Shown: one piece after another, positions 25,619-35,115 of the stretch
Layout: every line of letters starts with the position of its first letter
Position numbering within the stretch: the stretch's first letter is position 1
Assembly (NCBI RefSeq): GCF_002077175.1
Contig: NZ_CP014943.1
Location: forward strand, 3,410,001-3,474,000
DNA from: Colwellia sp. PAMC 21821
GTDB taxonomy: Bacteria; Pseudomonadota; Gammaproteobacteria; Enterobacterales; Alteromonadaceae
DNA: 64,000 nucleotides
Direction: 5' to 3'
Notes under the pieces: model-generated
The model's database searches: none
What the model saw: only the letters and a program-made list of their open reading frames with translations
Told to the model about the DNA's origin: nothing
Program-made: the position numbers and the translations under genes

Positions 25619-25829
25619 GGAGTGGGTCCATATATGCAGGTACTTTTGTTTAGTCTGGAACAATAAACATGTATTCTTGAACAATTTATCCTCGCTTAAA
25701 ATTGGTCAATAACTTATTACATTTGGTATTACTTATAGGACAAAAAAAAAGCTGAACATATGTTCAGCCTTTGTAAATACAATTCGAAAAGTAACAAGTC
25801 TTAGTTACGACAAGTTAATTTCAGGCAAG

Positions 25830-27488
25830 TTAATTTAAGCCAAGTACTTTTTTACCTTGTTTAAAAGTGATGTCGACAGGAATTTTTGCCGTTTCTAAGC
25901 TGGCTAAATCTGTTGCCAAATTACTATTAATAACACCACTTTTTGCGACTAACTTATCAACACCATCGTAATCGCCGTTTCCTTGCAGTGTTAAAATAAG
26001 TTCAGATAAAGAATCAATAGCGGCGGTCATTTTATCAACATTAACGCTATATAAGCCTTGTTCATTACGCGTGAATGCTTCATGTTCAGCAAAGTAGTTA
26101 AATCTAACCATATTGGCTTTACCATGAGCTGAACTTGCACCAAAGCGCACCGAGCGGAATATACCGGTTAAGAACGTTGTGTAATAATCCTCTAAGGTCC
26201 CTTCAGTGATAACGTTTTTGGCAAGCAACTGACGTATCATGTATAGGCCTAGAATATCTGCTTTGCCTTCTTCAAGCGCTGAAGCATGTTCTTTTAATGA
26301 TTGGCGTACACTGCCTTTGTCATTAATGGTATTTTTAATGCCTAAACCGTGCGCCACTTCATGAAACATCGTATTAGCGAAGAATGCGGTGAAAGTGACG
26401 TTTTTACGTTGTTCTGGCACAATCAATGTTTCGGCAATTGGGCTCATAATGGCATCAAACTTTGCTCGCATGGCATTTTTTAACTGCAAGCGGCGTGTAC
26501 CCTTTTCTAATTGTACTTGTTCATCGTTTGGTAAGTTAATCGCAATGGTTTTACCACCGGCATTTGCATGACCGGCATAATAAATAACGTCATAAGCGTT
26601 TAAGTCAGCATCTGAGCCAGGAACTTCGGCTTTATATTTTTTACTCACCGGTAAACCACGTTGTAATTCAGGTAAAAATGCGGCGTATTTAGCGAGCTTT
26701 TCACTCCATGACATATCTTTGAGCAGTACGTAAGATTCAAACGCAGCCCGATAACCAAAAAGTTGATCTTCATAGGTTTCAATTGGACCGATAACAATAT
26801 CAATGGGATTGTTTTTCATGTCCATCCAAGCAAAGTCAGATGCTTGAAAGTCATCATTACGTATTGCTTTAGCGCGCATATTAAGATAGTTGGCGAATTC
26901 TTTGTCATCAGCAAAGGTGGCGGCTTTTTCTAAAATTACCGCAATGCGATTAATTTCATCACTATAGGCTTCTGAAAAGGCAATAGTACTTAAACCGCCA
27001 TTTTTGTTTCTCAGTACCAGTGAGTACAAACCATTTTTGTCATCAAAAGTTGCTTTTTCAAATTCAGCTTTGCTCATATCGCTAGGATAGAACTGAGCGC
27101 CATGATTTTTAGCTGCTGTATTAGTTAGAAAAGCTTTATCGCCATTTAATCGATCCCAAGGACCGTAATTAATACGAGCAAACTCTCTGACTTTTTCATC
27201 ACTGATTGAAGCTAAAAAACTGGTTTTATCTTGGCCAAAAGCTTGTTGCCAGAATAAATCATCAATAATGTCTGAAGCTTCGATCAGTAAAGACAACATT
27301 TTTTTCTGATTAGCTGATAGATGCGATAAGTCAGCTGTTAGGGTAACGGTTTTGTATATATCTAAGCGGTCTTGATATTCGGGTAATAAGTTAACACTTG
27401 CCGACGGTGTTACTTCGATGTTGTTGCCACCACAAGCGGTTATTGTGCCAGCGATGATGAGCATAGAAGCAATTTTTGAAAGTTTCAT
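25830..27488 (-). CDS. M49-related zinc peptidase lipoprotein (dipeptidyl peptidase III-like)
   Basis: A 552-residue envelope protein with lipobox TITAC (cysteine 19). The zinc site reads TMFHEVAHGLG (H376, E377, H380), and the second metal/ligand motif is EEGKADILGLYMI (E406-E407). Dipeptidyl peptidase III enzymes (M49) use HEXXGH and EECRAE; this protein has the shorter HEXXH form found in a related bacterial subgroup. The overall length and the order of the two motifs, about 25 residues apart, fit that relationship. It is expected to cut dipeptides from peptides in the periplasm. It is transcribed alone. Confidence 0.72.
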   Translation of the reverse strand: MKLSKIASMLIIAGTITACGGNNIEVTPSASVNLLPEYQDRLDIYKTVTLTADLSHLSANQKKMLSLLIEASDIIDDLFWQQAFGQDKTSFLASISDEKVREFARINYGPWDRLNGDKAFLTNTAAKNHGAQFYPSDMSKAEFEKATFDDKNGLYSLVLRNKNGGLSTIAFSEAYSDEINRIAVILEKAATFADDKEFANYLNMRAKAIRNDDFQASDFAWMDMKNNPIDIVIGPIETYEDQLFGYRAAFESYVLLKDMSWSEKLAKYAAFLPELQRGLPVSKKYKAEVPGSDADLNAYDVIYYAGHANAGGKTIAINLPNDEQVQLEKGTRRLQLKNAMRAKFDAIMSPIAETLIVPEQRKNVTFTAFFANTMFHEVAHGLGIKNTINDKGSVRQSLKEHASALEEGKADILGLYMIRQLLAKNVITEGTLEDYYTTFLTGIFRSVRFGASSAHGKANMVRFNYFAEHEAFTRNEQGLYSVNVDKMTAAIDSLSELILTLQGNGDYDGVDKLVAKSGVINSNLATDLASLETAKIPVDITFKQGKKVLGLN

Positions 27489-27590
27489 ATAAGGTTTCTC
27501 TTTATAAATACCGGCTAGAGACTAACAAAATGAGTGATAAGCGCAAGCTCAAAGAATAATAAAACCTTCATTTTAAGGTTTTTCAGGCAT

Positions 27591-27617
27591 AAAAAAACCG
27601 GCAGAAGCCGGTTTTTT
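27591..27617 (-). terminator. Terminator of rpsT
   Basis: Read on the reverse strand, GCCGG-rich arms (AAAAAACCGGC / GCCGGTTTTTT on the forward strand) with loop AGAA end in a T run. It lies 17 bases past the rpsT stop codon. Confidence 0.88.
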
Positions 27618-27633
27618 AATTCTTTACAAAAAA

Positions 27634-27894
27634 TTAAAGCGCTTTTATAGCAGCGTTTAAACGGCTCTTGCTACGAGCGGCTTTATTTTTATGAATAAGA
27701 CCTTTGCTTGCATAACGATCTAAAATCGGTGCAGCAGCAGCAAATTCTGTAGATGCTTTTTCTTTGTCACCGGCTTCGATAGCAGAAATTACTTTTTTAA
27801 GTAAAGTACGCATCATTGAGCGACGGCTTGCATTGTGTTGACGGCGCTTTTCAGATTGTAATGCGCGCTTCTTAGCAGACTTTGAGTTAGCCAA
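27634..27894 (-). CDS. rpsT: 30S ribosomal protein S20
   Basis: An 86-residue, very basic protein with the S20 pattern: [29 protein letters not shown] at the start (quoted in part as [13 protein letters not shown]) and a C-terminal [16 protein letters not shown]. It is a primary 16S-binding protein. The start codon is TTG with GGAG upstream, as in E. coli, where the UUG start is part of the autogenous control of S20 synthesis. The gene is divergent from murJ, the usual arrangement in gammaproteobacteria. A -10 element with a GC-rich discriminator lies about 145 bases upstream. Confidence 0.95.
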   Translation of the reverse strand: MANSKSAKKRALQSEKRRQHNASRRSMMRTLLKKVISAIEAGDKEKASTEFAAAAPILDRYASKGLIHKNKAARSKSRLNAAIKAL

Positions 27895-28375
27895 GGTGAA
27901 CTCCTAAAATTGAATAAATATTGCCTAAATTTAAGGCGACGAAATATGCCTGTTTTTAACTGGTTTGTCAAATAATTTACTGCTTTAATTTGACCGTTCG
28001 GATTATTACCCGTTTGTATAAATAAAACCAATGGCGCATTCTAAAGTTTTTAGTCAAAAGTTGGAAGTGTTGTTGTACTTTGATTTGAATAATTTTTGAT
28101 ATATTTGCTATTTATATTGTTTTTTTTTCAAAAACAGCACATTTAGGCCTTAGATAGTGGGTTATCATATTTTTAACAAAACTAGATTGTTAAGGTATTA
28201 AAGTATTGTCTATCAATTTATAAAAGCTTCATAATAGGCAAAAATGAACTATTAAGTGAAAATTCACAGTTTTTTCATTGAGCAAAATTTCAATCAACTA
28301 ATGAAATTGACATTTATAAGTCAAAAATATGTCCAAGAAAAAATTTAAAATAATAAAATTATTGAGGCTGTCTGT
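27895..28375. other. Intergenic region between rpsT and murJ
   Basis: About 480 bases, very AT-rich. Apart from the rpsT promoter candidate I see no gene, repeat or structured RNA. It must also hold the murJ promoter, which I cannot place. Confidence 0.5.
28038..28043 (-). promoter_or_regulatory. Probable -10 box of the rpsT promoter
   Basis: On the reverse strand TAGAAT is followed by GCGCC, a GC-rich discriminator of the kind found at stringently controlled ribosomal promoters. The same TAGAATGCGC string occurs at rrn promoter P2. No good -35 box is seen at the usual distance. Confidence 0.4.
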
Positions 28376-29955
28376 TTGAGTAAAAAATTAATTAAGTCGG
28401 GACTTATTGTCAGTGCTATGACATTAATTTCTCGTGTCCTTGGCTTAGTGCGAGATGTTGTCATTGCTAATATTATGGGTGCAGGGGCGTCAGCTGATGT
28501 TTTCTTTTTTGCGAATAAAATTCCTAACTTTTTACGCCGACTTTTTGCGGAAGGCGCATTTGCCCAAGCTTTTGTTCCGGTATTAAGTGAATATCACACG
28601 CTTGATGAAGAACATACCACTAATGAAACCCGTAAATTAATTGCGCAAGTATCAGGCACGCTGGGGGTAATTATTACCTTAGTTACCTTATTTGGCATGA
28701 TCGCGTCGCCATTGATTGTCGCTTTATTTGGTTTTGGTTGGTTTTTAGATTGGTTAAATGATGGGCCCGCTAGCGAAAAGTTTGATCTTGCGAGCACATT
28801 ATTAAAAATTACCTTTCCCTATTTGTGGTTCGTCAGTTTTACTGCACTATCAGGCGCAATATTAAATACTTATGGTCGCTTTGCCGTTTCCGCATTTACG
28901 CCTGTATTGTTAAATGTTGGGATTATTGCTTGCGCCATTTACTTAGCGCCTGTGATGGATAACCCGGCTTTTGCACTTGCTTGGGGGGTGTTTTTAGGTG
29001 GTTTTATACAATTTGCTTTTCAATTGCCATTTTTATATCGCGCGGGGCTTTAGTTAAGCCGACCTGGTCATGGCATTCTGCTGGCGTCACTAAAATTCGC
29101 AAACTGATCCTCCCTGCACTTTTTGGTGTGTCGGTAACACAAATTAACTTATTACTTGATACTATTATTGCCAGTATGTTAATCACGGGCTCTATAAGCT
29201 GGTTATATTACGCTGACCGATTGTTGGAGTTCCCACTGGGCTTGTTTGGTATTGGAATTGCGACAGTAATATTACCGAGTTTAGCGAAATTACATACCAA
29301 AAAAGACACCCGGGAGTTTAGTGACACGATTGATTGGGGATTAAGAATTGTTTCGTTATTTGGTTGGCCGGCTTTAGCAGGTTTAATGGTGCTAGCGCAG
29401 CCAATTATTATGGTGTTATTTATGCGAGGTGAGTTTACTCAGTTTGAGGTATTACAAGTCTCATATGCATTGTTTGCTTATCTTTCGGGTTTGCTCAGTT
29501 TTATGTTTATTAAAGTATTAGCGCCGGGATTTTATGCGCGCCAAGATACTAAAACACCGGTGAAAATTGCCATTAAGGCAATGGTTGCCAATATGGTGTT
29601 TAATTTGATGCTGGCCCCGTTTTTTGGTTATGTTGGTTTAGCCATAGCGACAACTTTATCAGCAACGCTTAATGCGATGATGCTTTATCATGGTTTAAAA
29701 TCTGCTAATGTTTTTCAGCTTTCAGGTAAAACGTGGTGGTTTATTGCACGTCTTGTATTCTCTGCAGGGGTAATGGCGTTAATTGTTTACCAGGTATCTC
29801 CTGAGTTTGATGTCTGGCTTGCTTTTAGCTTTGCAGAGCAAGTACAGCAACTTGTTATTTGCATTTTTGGTGGCATATCAAGTTATTTAATTTGCTTACT
29901 TTTATTAGGTATTCGAGTTTCAGATATTAAAGTAGCACAAAATAGGCTTAATTAA
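28376..29955 (+). pseudogene. murJ: Lipid II flippase MurJ, interrupted by an apparent single-base deletion
   Basis: Two adjacent frames together make one MurJ/MviN protein. The first (28376-29053, TTG start with GAGG upstream) begins SKKLIKSGLIVSAMTLISRVLGL and includes GASADVFFFANKIPNFLRRLFAEGAFAQAF; it ends ...FLYRAGL then TAG. The second frame continues, one base back, with VKPTWSWHSAGVTKIRKL and runs to 29955, covering the remaining membrane helices (e.g. APGFYARQDTKTPVKIA). Adding one T to the run at 29049-29051 would restore LLVKP and a 526-residue protein, close to E. coli MurJ (511). MurJ flips lipid II for peptidoglycan synthesis and is normally essential. The break is therefore probably a sequencing or assembly error, or less likely recoding; true loss would need another flippase. 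Confidence 0.85.
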
Positions 29956-30087
29956 GGTGAGATTAATCTTAAAATATCTATCGCTAAGGGCTGATTCTTA
30001 TTGCTGACTAATATATAATTCATCGGTTTTTATTCTTTAATAATTTAGCTAGTAGAAAACATTACTAGCAGTAAGGTTTTTAATTTC

Positions 30088-31035
30088 ATGCAATTAACAC
30101 GTGGCATTCATAACATGCGCATTAACGTTGATAACAATCGTCAAGGTTGCGTGTTAACTATCGGGAATTTTGACGGTGTGCATTTAGGCCATCAGCAAGT
30201 TATTACTGCGTTAGTTGAAAAAGCAAAAATGCTGAACTGTGAAGCCGCTGTATTGGTATTCGAACCCCAGCCACAAGAGTTGTTTTCGCCTGAAACAGCA
30301 CCGGCAAGGTTGTGTCGGTTGCGCGATAAATATGCCTTATTAAAAAATTTAGGTATTGATAGATTAATTTGTATCAATTTTAATAGGAAATTTGCTAGTC
30401 TAACCGCCGAGACGTTTATTGAAGAATTATTAGTTAAACGCTTATCAATAAAACACTTGATTGTAGGTGATGATTTTCATTTTGGTAAAAATCGCCAAGG
30501 CAATTTTTCCATGCTTAAAGCCGCAGGGAAAAAGTTTAATTTTTCCGTCTCCGATACAGCCAGCCATAAATTAGCCGGTTGTCGAGTGAGTAGCACGGCG
30601 ATTAGACAACTATTAGAAAACGATGATTTAGACGCGGCGAAAACTATGTTAGGGCGTCCATACTCTATCATTGGAAAAGTTTTTCACGGTGACAAGCGTG
30701 GCCGTGAAATGGGTTTTCCGACCGCAAATATAAGATTAAAACGCCGTGTTTCACCTGTCTCAGGGGTATACGTGGTGCAGGTAAATAGCCAATATGGTGA
30801 GCACTACGGTGTTGCCAATATAGGCTCAAGACCAACAGTTGCCGGTATTAGGCAGCAATTAGAAGTACATATATTTAATTTTGATGACAATTTGTATGGT
30901 GCCGTTATTGAAGTAGTTATGTTGAAAAAACTACGTAGCGAACAGAAGTTCAGCTCGCTATCTGCACTTATTGAACAAATTGGTATTGATACAGAACAAG
31001 CCCGCACTTTTGTGCAGCATTTAGCGATAACTTAA
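30088..31035 (+). CDS. ribF: Bifunctional riboflavin kinase / FAD synthetase
   Basis: A 315-residue enzyme. The N-terminal FAD synthetase (adenylyltransferase) domain has TIGNFDGVHLGHQQV (nucleotide-binding HxGH) and VGDDFHFGKNRQGN, and SSTAIRQLL closes it. The C-terminal riboflavin kinase domain begins near GKVFHGDKRGREMGFPTANI (partly quoted) with the PTAN motif and ends LRSEQKFSSLSALIEQI. It makes FMN and FAD from riboflavin and ATP. It is the first gene of the conserved ribF-ileS-lspA-fkpB-ispH order, downstream of murJ as in many gammaproteobacteria. No FMN riboswitch is seen. Confidence 0.95.
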   Translation: MQLTRGIHNMRINVDNNRQGCVLTIGNFDGVHLGHQQVITALVEKAKMLNCEAAVLVFEPQPQELFSPETAPARLCRLRDKYALLKNLGIDRLICINFNRKFASLTAETFIEELLVKRLSIKHLIVGDDFHFGKNRQGNFSMLKAAGKKFNFSVSDTASHKLAGCRVSSTAIRQLLENDDLDAAKTMLGRPYSIIGKVFHGDKRGREMGFPTANIRLKRRVSPVSGVYVVQVNSQYGEHYGVANIGSRPTVAGIRQQLEVHIFNFDDNLYGAVIEVVMLKKLRSEQKFSSLSALIEQIGIDTEQARTFVQHLAIT

Positions 31036-31144
31036 CGACATTGCAGCTATTAATTAACGTTAAACTAGCGATAAATTAAGCAAAAAATATAACATCACAC
31101 TGAGCAACGCTTTAGTGAGACTATGACAACGGATATTTATTTTA

Positions 31145-33982
31145 ATGAGTGATTACAAGCAAACCCTAAATTTGCCCGCAACGTCTTTTGCGATGAAAGG
31201 TAACATGGCAAATCGTGAACCTAATATGCTAAAAGGATGGGCTGAGAAAGACTTATACGGTCAAATTCGTGCCGCTAAAAAAGGCAAAAAGTCATTCATT
31301 TTGCATGACGGCCCTCCGTATGCAAATGGTGATATTCATTTAGGTCACTCTGTTAATAAAATTTTGAAAGACATTATTGTTAAATCAAAAACTTTATCAG
31401 ATTTCAATGCGCCATACGTGCCGGGTTGGGATTGCCACGGTTTACCGATTGAATTAATGGTTGAGAAAAAGGTCGGAAAACCCGGTCATAAAGTTTCTGC
31501 TAGTGTTTTTCGTGAAAAGTGTCGTGAATATGCAGCTAAGCAAGTTAATGCTCAACGTGAAGATTTCAAACGTTTAGGTGTTTTTGCTGACTGGGATAAT
31601 CCTTACCGCACGATGGATTTTGATACTGAAGCTAACATTATTCGTTCATTGGGGAAAATTGCTGAAAATGGCCATTTACACCAAGGTTTCAAACCTGTGC
31701 ATTGGTGTACAGATTGTGGTTCTTCTTTAGCAGAAGCTGAAGTAGAGTATCAAGATAAGCAATCTCCGGCGATTGATGTAAAGTTTACTGCTGTTGACCA
31801 AAGTATTGCTGATAAATTTAATCACCCGGAAGATCATGCCGGAGAAGGTTCAGTATCCGTTGTGATCTGGACTACCACACCTTGGACACTACCTGCTAAC
31901 CGCGCAGTTTCAGTTAATGCGGAAGTAGAATATACCCTAGTACAGGCGGAAACAGAGCAAGGAAAAGAGCGCTTTATCTTAGCCTCTGATCTAGTGACTT
32001 CGTGTATGGATCGCTTTGGTATCAGCAAATACCACGCGTTAGGTTTTTGTAAAGGGTGTGATTTAGACCTTGTGCAATTAAAACACCCATTTTATGATTT
32101 TACCGTGCCGGTTATTTTAGGTGATCATGTTACTACCGATTCTGGTACGGGTTGTGTTCATACTGCACCAGGTCATGGTGTTGAAGATTTCGTTGTTGGT
32201 AAATTATATAACCTAGAAGTAGCAAATCCTGTTGGTGCTAATGGTGTTTATTTAGACGATACGCCATTGTTTGCTGGTCAGCATGTTTTTAAAGCTAATG
32301 CTAATGTAGTTGAAACTTTAAAAGAACATGGCACATTAGTGCATCATCATGCACTAGAGCATTCTTACCCACATTGCTGGCGTCATAAAACTCCGTTGAT
32401 TTTCCGTGCTACACCGCAGTGGTTTATCAGTATGGATAATAAAGGTTTACGTAAAGACTCATTAAGCGAAATTGAAAAAACTCAGTGGATCCCTGACTGG
32501 GGTCAACGTCGAATTGAATCTATGGTTGAAGGTCGTCCTGATTGGTGTATTTCACGTCAACGTACGTGGGGCGTGCCAATGGCATTGTTCATTCATAAAG
32601 ATACCGGTGCCTTGCATCCTTGCAGTATTGAATTAATTGAAACTGTTGCTAAGCGTGTTGAAGAAAAAGGCATTCAAGCATGGTTTGATTTAGAAGCATC
32701 AGAGCTTATTGGTGCTGACGCACAAGAATACGTGAAAGTGCCTGATACGCTTGATGTTTGGTTTGACTCAGGTACGACGCATTATTCTGTGATTAACGCC
32801 CGTGAAGAATTTGACGGTATTGCTGACTTGTATCTTGAAGGTTCGGATCAGCATCGTGGTTGGTTTATGTCTTCAATGATCTCTTCTGTAGCAATGAATG
32901 GAAAAGCGCCATACAAACAAGTGCTAACGCATGGCTTTGTGGTTGATGCTAAAGGTCATAAAATGTCTAAATCTTTAGGCAATGTTATTACGCCTAAAGA
33001 AATTACGAATACCCTAGGCGCAGATATTTTACGTTTATGGACCGCATCGGTAAATTACACGCAAGAAATCACTGCCGGTGATGAAATATTTAAACGCCAA
33101 GCTGATGCCTATCGTCGTATTCGCAATACCTCACGCTTTTTATTATCAAACTTAAACGGCTTTGATCCAAAAACAGATTCAATTGCCTTTGATGATATGG
33201 TGGCGCTTGATCGTTGGGCGGTTGATAAAGCAGCACAGTTACAAGCAGACATTATTGCGGCTTATGACGAATATGAATTTCACGTGGTTGTACACAAGCT
33301 AATGAACTTCTGTACGACAGAGCTTGGTGGCTTTTATTTAGACATTATTAAAGACCGTCAATACACAGCGAAAGAAGACAGTGTTGCTCGACGCTCATGC
33401 CAAACGGCGATGTATTTAATTGCTGAAGCCATGACACGTTGGATGGCACCAATTTTGTCTTTTACTGCACAAGAGATTTGGCAAGCGCTTCCTACAGCAT
33501 CAGGTGATACTCGTGAAGAGTTCGTGTTCACTGGTGTTTGGTTTGACGGTTTACCAAAAACGTCTACGACCAGTGCTTTAAATAATGATTATTGGAACGA
33601 GCTTTTATTAGTGCGTACCGAAGTGAATAAAGCGTTAGAAAATGCCCGTAAAGAAAAGCAAGTAGGTAAAGCACTTGAAGCAGCGGTTACATTATATACG
33701 ACAGCTGAACTTGCAGAAAAATTACAGCAATTAGGTGAAGAACTACGCTTTGTCTTAATCACTTCTAAAGCGGTTGTTAACGTTGTTGAAAGTGCGCCAG
33801 CAGAAGCATTAGCCACTGAAGTTAATGGTTTATGGTTAACTGTTGCGCCAGCCGAAGGCGCTAAATGTGATCGTTGTTGGCATGTCACTGAAGACATTGG
33901 CCAAAGCGAAGAGCATCCAGAACTTTGTGGCCGTTGTATTAGCAACGTAGATGGTGATGGTGAAGTGCGTCAATTCGCTTAA
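31145..33982 (+). CDS. ileS: Isoleucyl-tRNA synthetase
   Basis: A 945-residue class I synthetase of the bacterial type. The HIGH motif is GDIHLGHS (about residues 60-67), the KMSKS loop is KMSKSLGN (about 605), and the editing domain is marked by [13 protein letters not shown]. The C-terminal zinc site has both cysteine pairs (CDRCWHV and CGRCISN). It charges tRNA-Ile and edits valine. E. coli IleS is 938 residues. It lies 109 bases downstream of ribF and a terminator-like hairpin follows it. Confidence 0.97.
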   Translation: MSDYKQTLNLPATSFAMKGNMANREPNMLKGWAEKDLYGQIRAAKKGKKSFILHDGPPYANGDIHLGHSVNKILKDIIVKSKTLSDFNAPYVPGWDCHGLPIELMVEKKVGKPGHKVSASVFREKCREYAAKQVNAQREDFKRLGVFADWDNPYRTMDFDTEANIIRSLGKIAENGHLHQGFKPVHWCTDCGSSLAEAEVEYQDKQSPAIDVKFTAVDQSIADKFNHPEDHAGEGSVSVVIWTTTPWTLPANRAVSVNAEVEYTLVQAETEQGKERFILASDLVTSCMDRFGISKYHALGFCKGCDLDLVQLKHPFYDFTVPVILGDHVTTDSGTGCVHTAPGHGVEDFVVGKLYNLEVANPVGANGVYLDDTPLFAGQHVFKANANVVETLKEHGTLVHHHALEHSYPHCWRHKTPLIFRATPQWFISMDNKGLRKDSLSEIEKTQWIPDWGQRRIESMVEGRPDWCISRQRTWGVPMALFIHKDTGALHPCSIELIETVAKRVEEKGIQAWFDLEASELIGADAQEYVKVPDTLDVWFDSGTTHYSVINAREEFDGIADLYLEGSDQHRGWFMSSMISSVAMNGKAPYKQVLTHGFVVDAKGHKMSKSLGNVITPKEITNTLGADILRLWTASVNYTQEITAGDEIFKRQADAYRRIRNTSRFLLSNLNGFDPKTDSIAFDDMVALDRWAVDKAAQLQADIIAAYDEYEFHVVVHKLMNFCTTELGGFYLDIIKDRQYTAKEDSVARRSCQTAMYLIAEAMTRWMAPILSFTAQEIWQALPTASGDTREEFVFTGVWFDGLPKTSTTSALNNDYWNELLLVRTEVNKALENARKEKQVGKALEAAVTLYTTAELAEKLQQLGEELRFVLITSKAVVNVVESAPAEALATEVNGLWLTVAPAEGAKCDRCWHVTEDIGQSEEHPELCGRCISNVDGDGEVRQFA

Positions 33983-34010
33983 GTTCAACAATTATTAATG
34001 CTATTAAACT

Positions 34011-34047
34011 AAAACGTGCAGCGCTTTAAAAGAGTCTGCACGTTTTC
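34011..34047 (+). terminator. Terminator-like hairpin between ileS and lspA
   Basis: A perfect 11-bp stem AAAACGTGCAG / CTGCACGTTTT with a 14-base loop and a short T run lies 65 bases before lspA. It would reduce read-through from ileS and suggests that lspA has its own promoter or receives attenuated transcription. Confidence 0.65.
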
Positions 34048-34111
34048 TAGTTATTAAAACCTTAAAGTATTGCGTCTTGAACGCGAATAATAAAAGTGAA
34101 GTTTTTGTGTT

Positions 34112-34624
34112 ATGAAAAATTTATTTACCCAAACAGGTTTGCGTTGGTGGTGGTTAACCGTTATTTTTTTAGTGGCGGATCAAGTAACTAAGCAGTTAAT
34201 CGTCAGTAATATGGATTTGTATCAATCTATTGATATCCTGCCTTTTTTCAACTTAACTTATGTCCATAACTTGGGGGCTGCCTTTAGCTTTCTTGCTGAC
34301 CAAGGTGGTTGGCAACGTTGGTTTTTTACGGCGATTGCCGCTATTGCGAGTATTGTTTTCATTGTTTGGCTGGCAAAAACACCTAAACAACAAGCGTTGC
34401 TATCAGTAGCATTCGCTTTAATGCTAAGTGGTGCTGTAGGCAACTTGATTGATCGTGTGCTGTTTGGCTATGTTATCGACTTTTTAGACTTTTATGGCTT
34501 TGGTTATCATTTTCCTGCCTTTAACATTGCTGACTCGATGATATTCATTGGGGCCGCATTGATGATTTTTGATTCATTTAAAAATGGTGAGTCGAGTAAA
34601 AATACACAAGACATTAATTCTTAA
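34112..34624 (+). CDS. lspA: Lipoprotein signal peptidase (signal peptidase II)
   Basis: A 170-residue inner-membrane aspartyl protease with four membrane segments. The conserved blocks are present: LVADQVTKQ near the N-terminus, YVHNLGAAFSFL, GAVGNLIDRVLFGYVIDFLDF (catalytic Asp in NLIDR) and FNIADSMI (second catalytic Asp). It cleaves prolipoproteins before the lipid-modified cysteine, and so serves the many lipoproteins encoded in this window (bamD, dcp and others). It sits in the conserved position between ileS and fkpB. Confidence 0.96.
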   Translation: MKNLFTQTGLRWWWLTVIFLVADQVTKQLIVSNMDLYQSIDILPFFNLTYVHNLGAAFSFLADQGGWQRWFFTAIAAIASIVFIVWLAKTPKQQALLSVAFALMLSGAVGNLIDRVLFGYVIDFLDFYGFGYHFPAFNIADSMIFIGAALMIFDSFKNGESSKNTQDINS

Positions 34625-34635
34625 AGAGATATTTC

Positions 34636-35067
34636 ATGACAAATTTAGTAACAGCTTCTTCAGAAATTATCGCCCATATCACCATGAAACTGGCTGATGG
34701 CTCTGCTGCAGATAGTACCAAAGTTAATAAAAAACCAGCGAAAATTATCATGGGAGATACCAGCATTTCCCCAGCATTTGAAGCGCAACTTCTCGGTATG
34801 TCAGCCGGTGAAAGCAAAGAGTTTGTTTTAGCTGCTGTCGATGCCTTCGGTGAACCACTGCCGGAAAATATTCACTATATGGATATTAGTAAATTCAGTG
34901 ATGAGGCTCCTGCTGTAGTAGGTAACATTATTACCTTTACTCAACCGGGTGGTGAGTTACCTGGTATGATTAAAGATGTTTCTGGTAGCTCAGTAACTAT
35001 CGACTTTAATCATCCTTTAGCTGGTCAAGAAGTCACGTTTGTAATTGACGTTGTTGAAGTTATCTAG
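34636..35067 (+). CDS. fkpB: FKBP-type peptidyl-prolyl isomerase FkpB (SlpA)
   Basis: A 143-residue cytosolic FKBP with an inserted-in-flap domain, as in SlpA/FkpB. ITMKLADGSAADST opens it, PAFEAQLLGMSAGESKEFVL is the FKBP core, and DFNHPLAGQEVTFVIDVVEV is the diagnostic C-terminal segment. It isomerises prolyl bonds and acts as a chaperone. It begins 11 bases after lspA and is part of the conserved operon. Confidence 0.94.
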   Translation: MTNLVTASSEIIAHITMKLADGSAADSTKVNKKPAKIIMGDTSISPAFEAQLLGMSAGESKEFVLAAVDAFGEPLPENIHYMDISKFSDEAPAVVGNIITFTQPGGELPGMIKDVSGSSVTIDFNHPLAGQEVTFVIDVVEVI

Positions 35068-35115
35068 ATTACATAAGTTAACCCGTTTAGTAAGTTAAGC
35101 AATAATGAGAATACT

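Larger units (their letters stand above)
24224..25640 (+). mobile_element. IS110 family (IS1111-type) insertion sequence
   Basis: An element of about 1.4 kb. Perfect 14-bp subterminal inverted repeats, TATGGACCCACTCC at 24233-24246 and GGAGTGGGTCCATA at 25619-25632, enclose a DEDD transposase gene and about 280 bases of non-coding 3' sequence. Subterminal (not terminal) inverted repeats and a long right end are features of the IS1111 subgroup. Exact ends cannot be fixed because insertion does not leave a classical target duplication; the outer limits given are estimates of a few bases. It has inserted into a MITE-like repeat, in line with the preference of some IS1111 elements for repeated palindromes. 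Confidence 0.85.
24064..25729. repeat. MITE-like palindromic repeat, copy 2, split by an insertion sequence
   Basis: The left part (24064 to about 24223) begins ATACCAATTG and the right part (about 25640-25729) ends ATTTGGTAT; both are flanked by TA. Segments such as AATCGATCATT, GCGGTTTA, CGCCTTGC and AATTTATCCTCG are shared with copy 1 at 3246-3405, in the same order. The left half carries an extra stretch of about 45 bases not found in copy 1. The IS110/IS1111-type element sits between the two halves. Confidence 0.7.

Noticed and set aside
29040..29060. Programmed -1 frameshift site in murJ
   Set aside because: GGGGCTTTAG does not allow re-pairing of the A-site codon after a -1 shift, and murJ is not known to be recoded; a missing base is simpler.
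30000..30090. FMN riboswitch before ribF
   Set aside because: The region is short and lacks the conserved RFN-element sequences.
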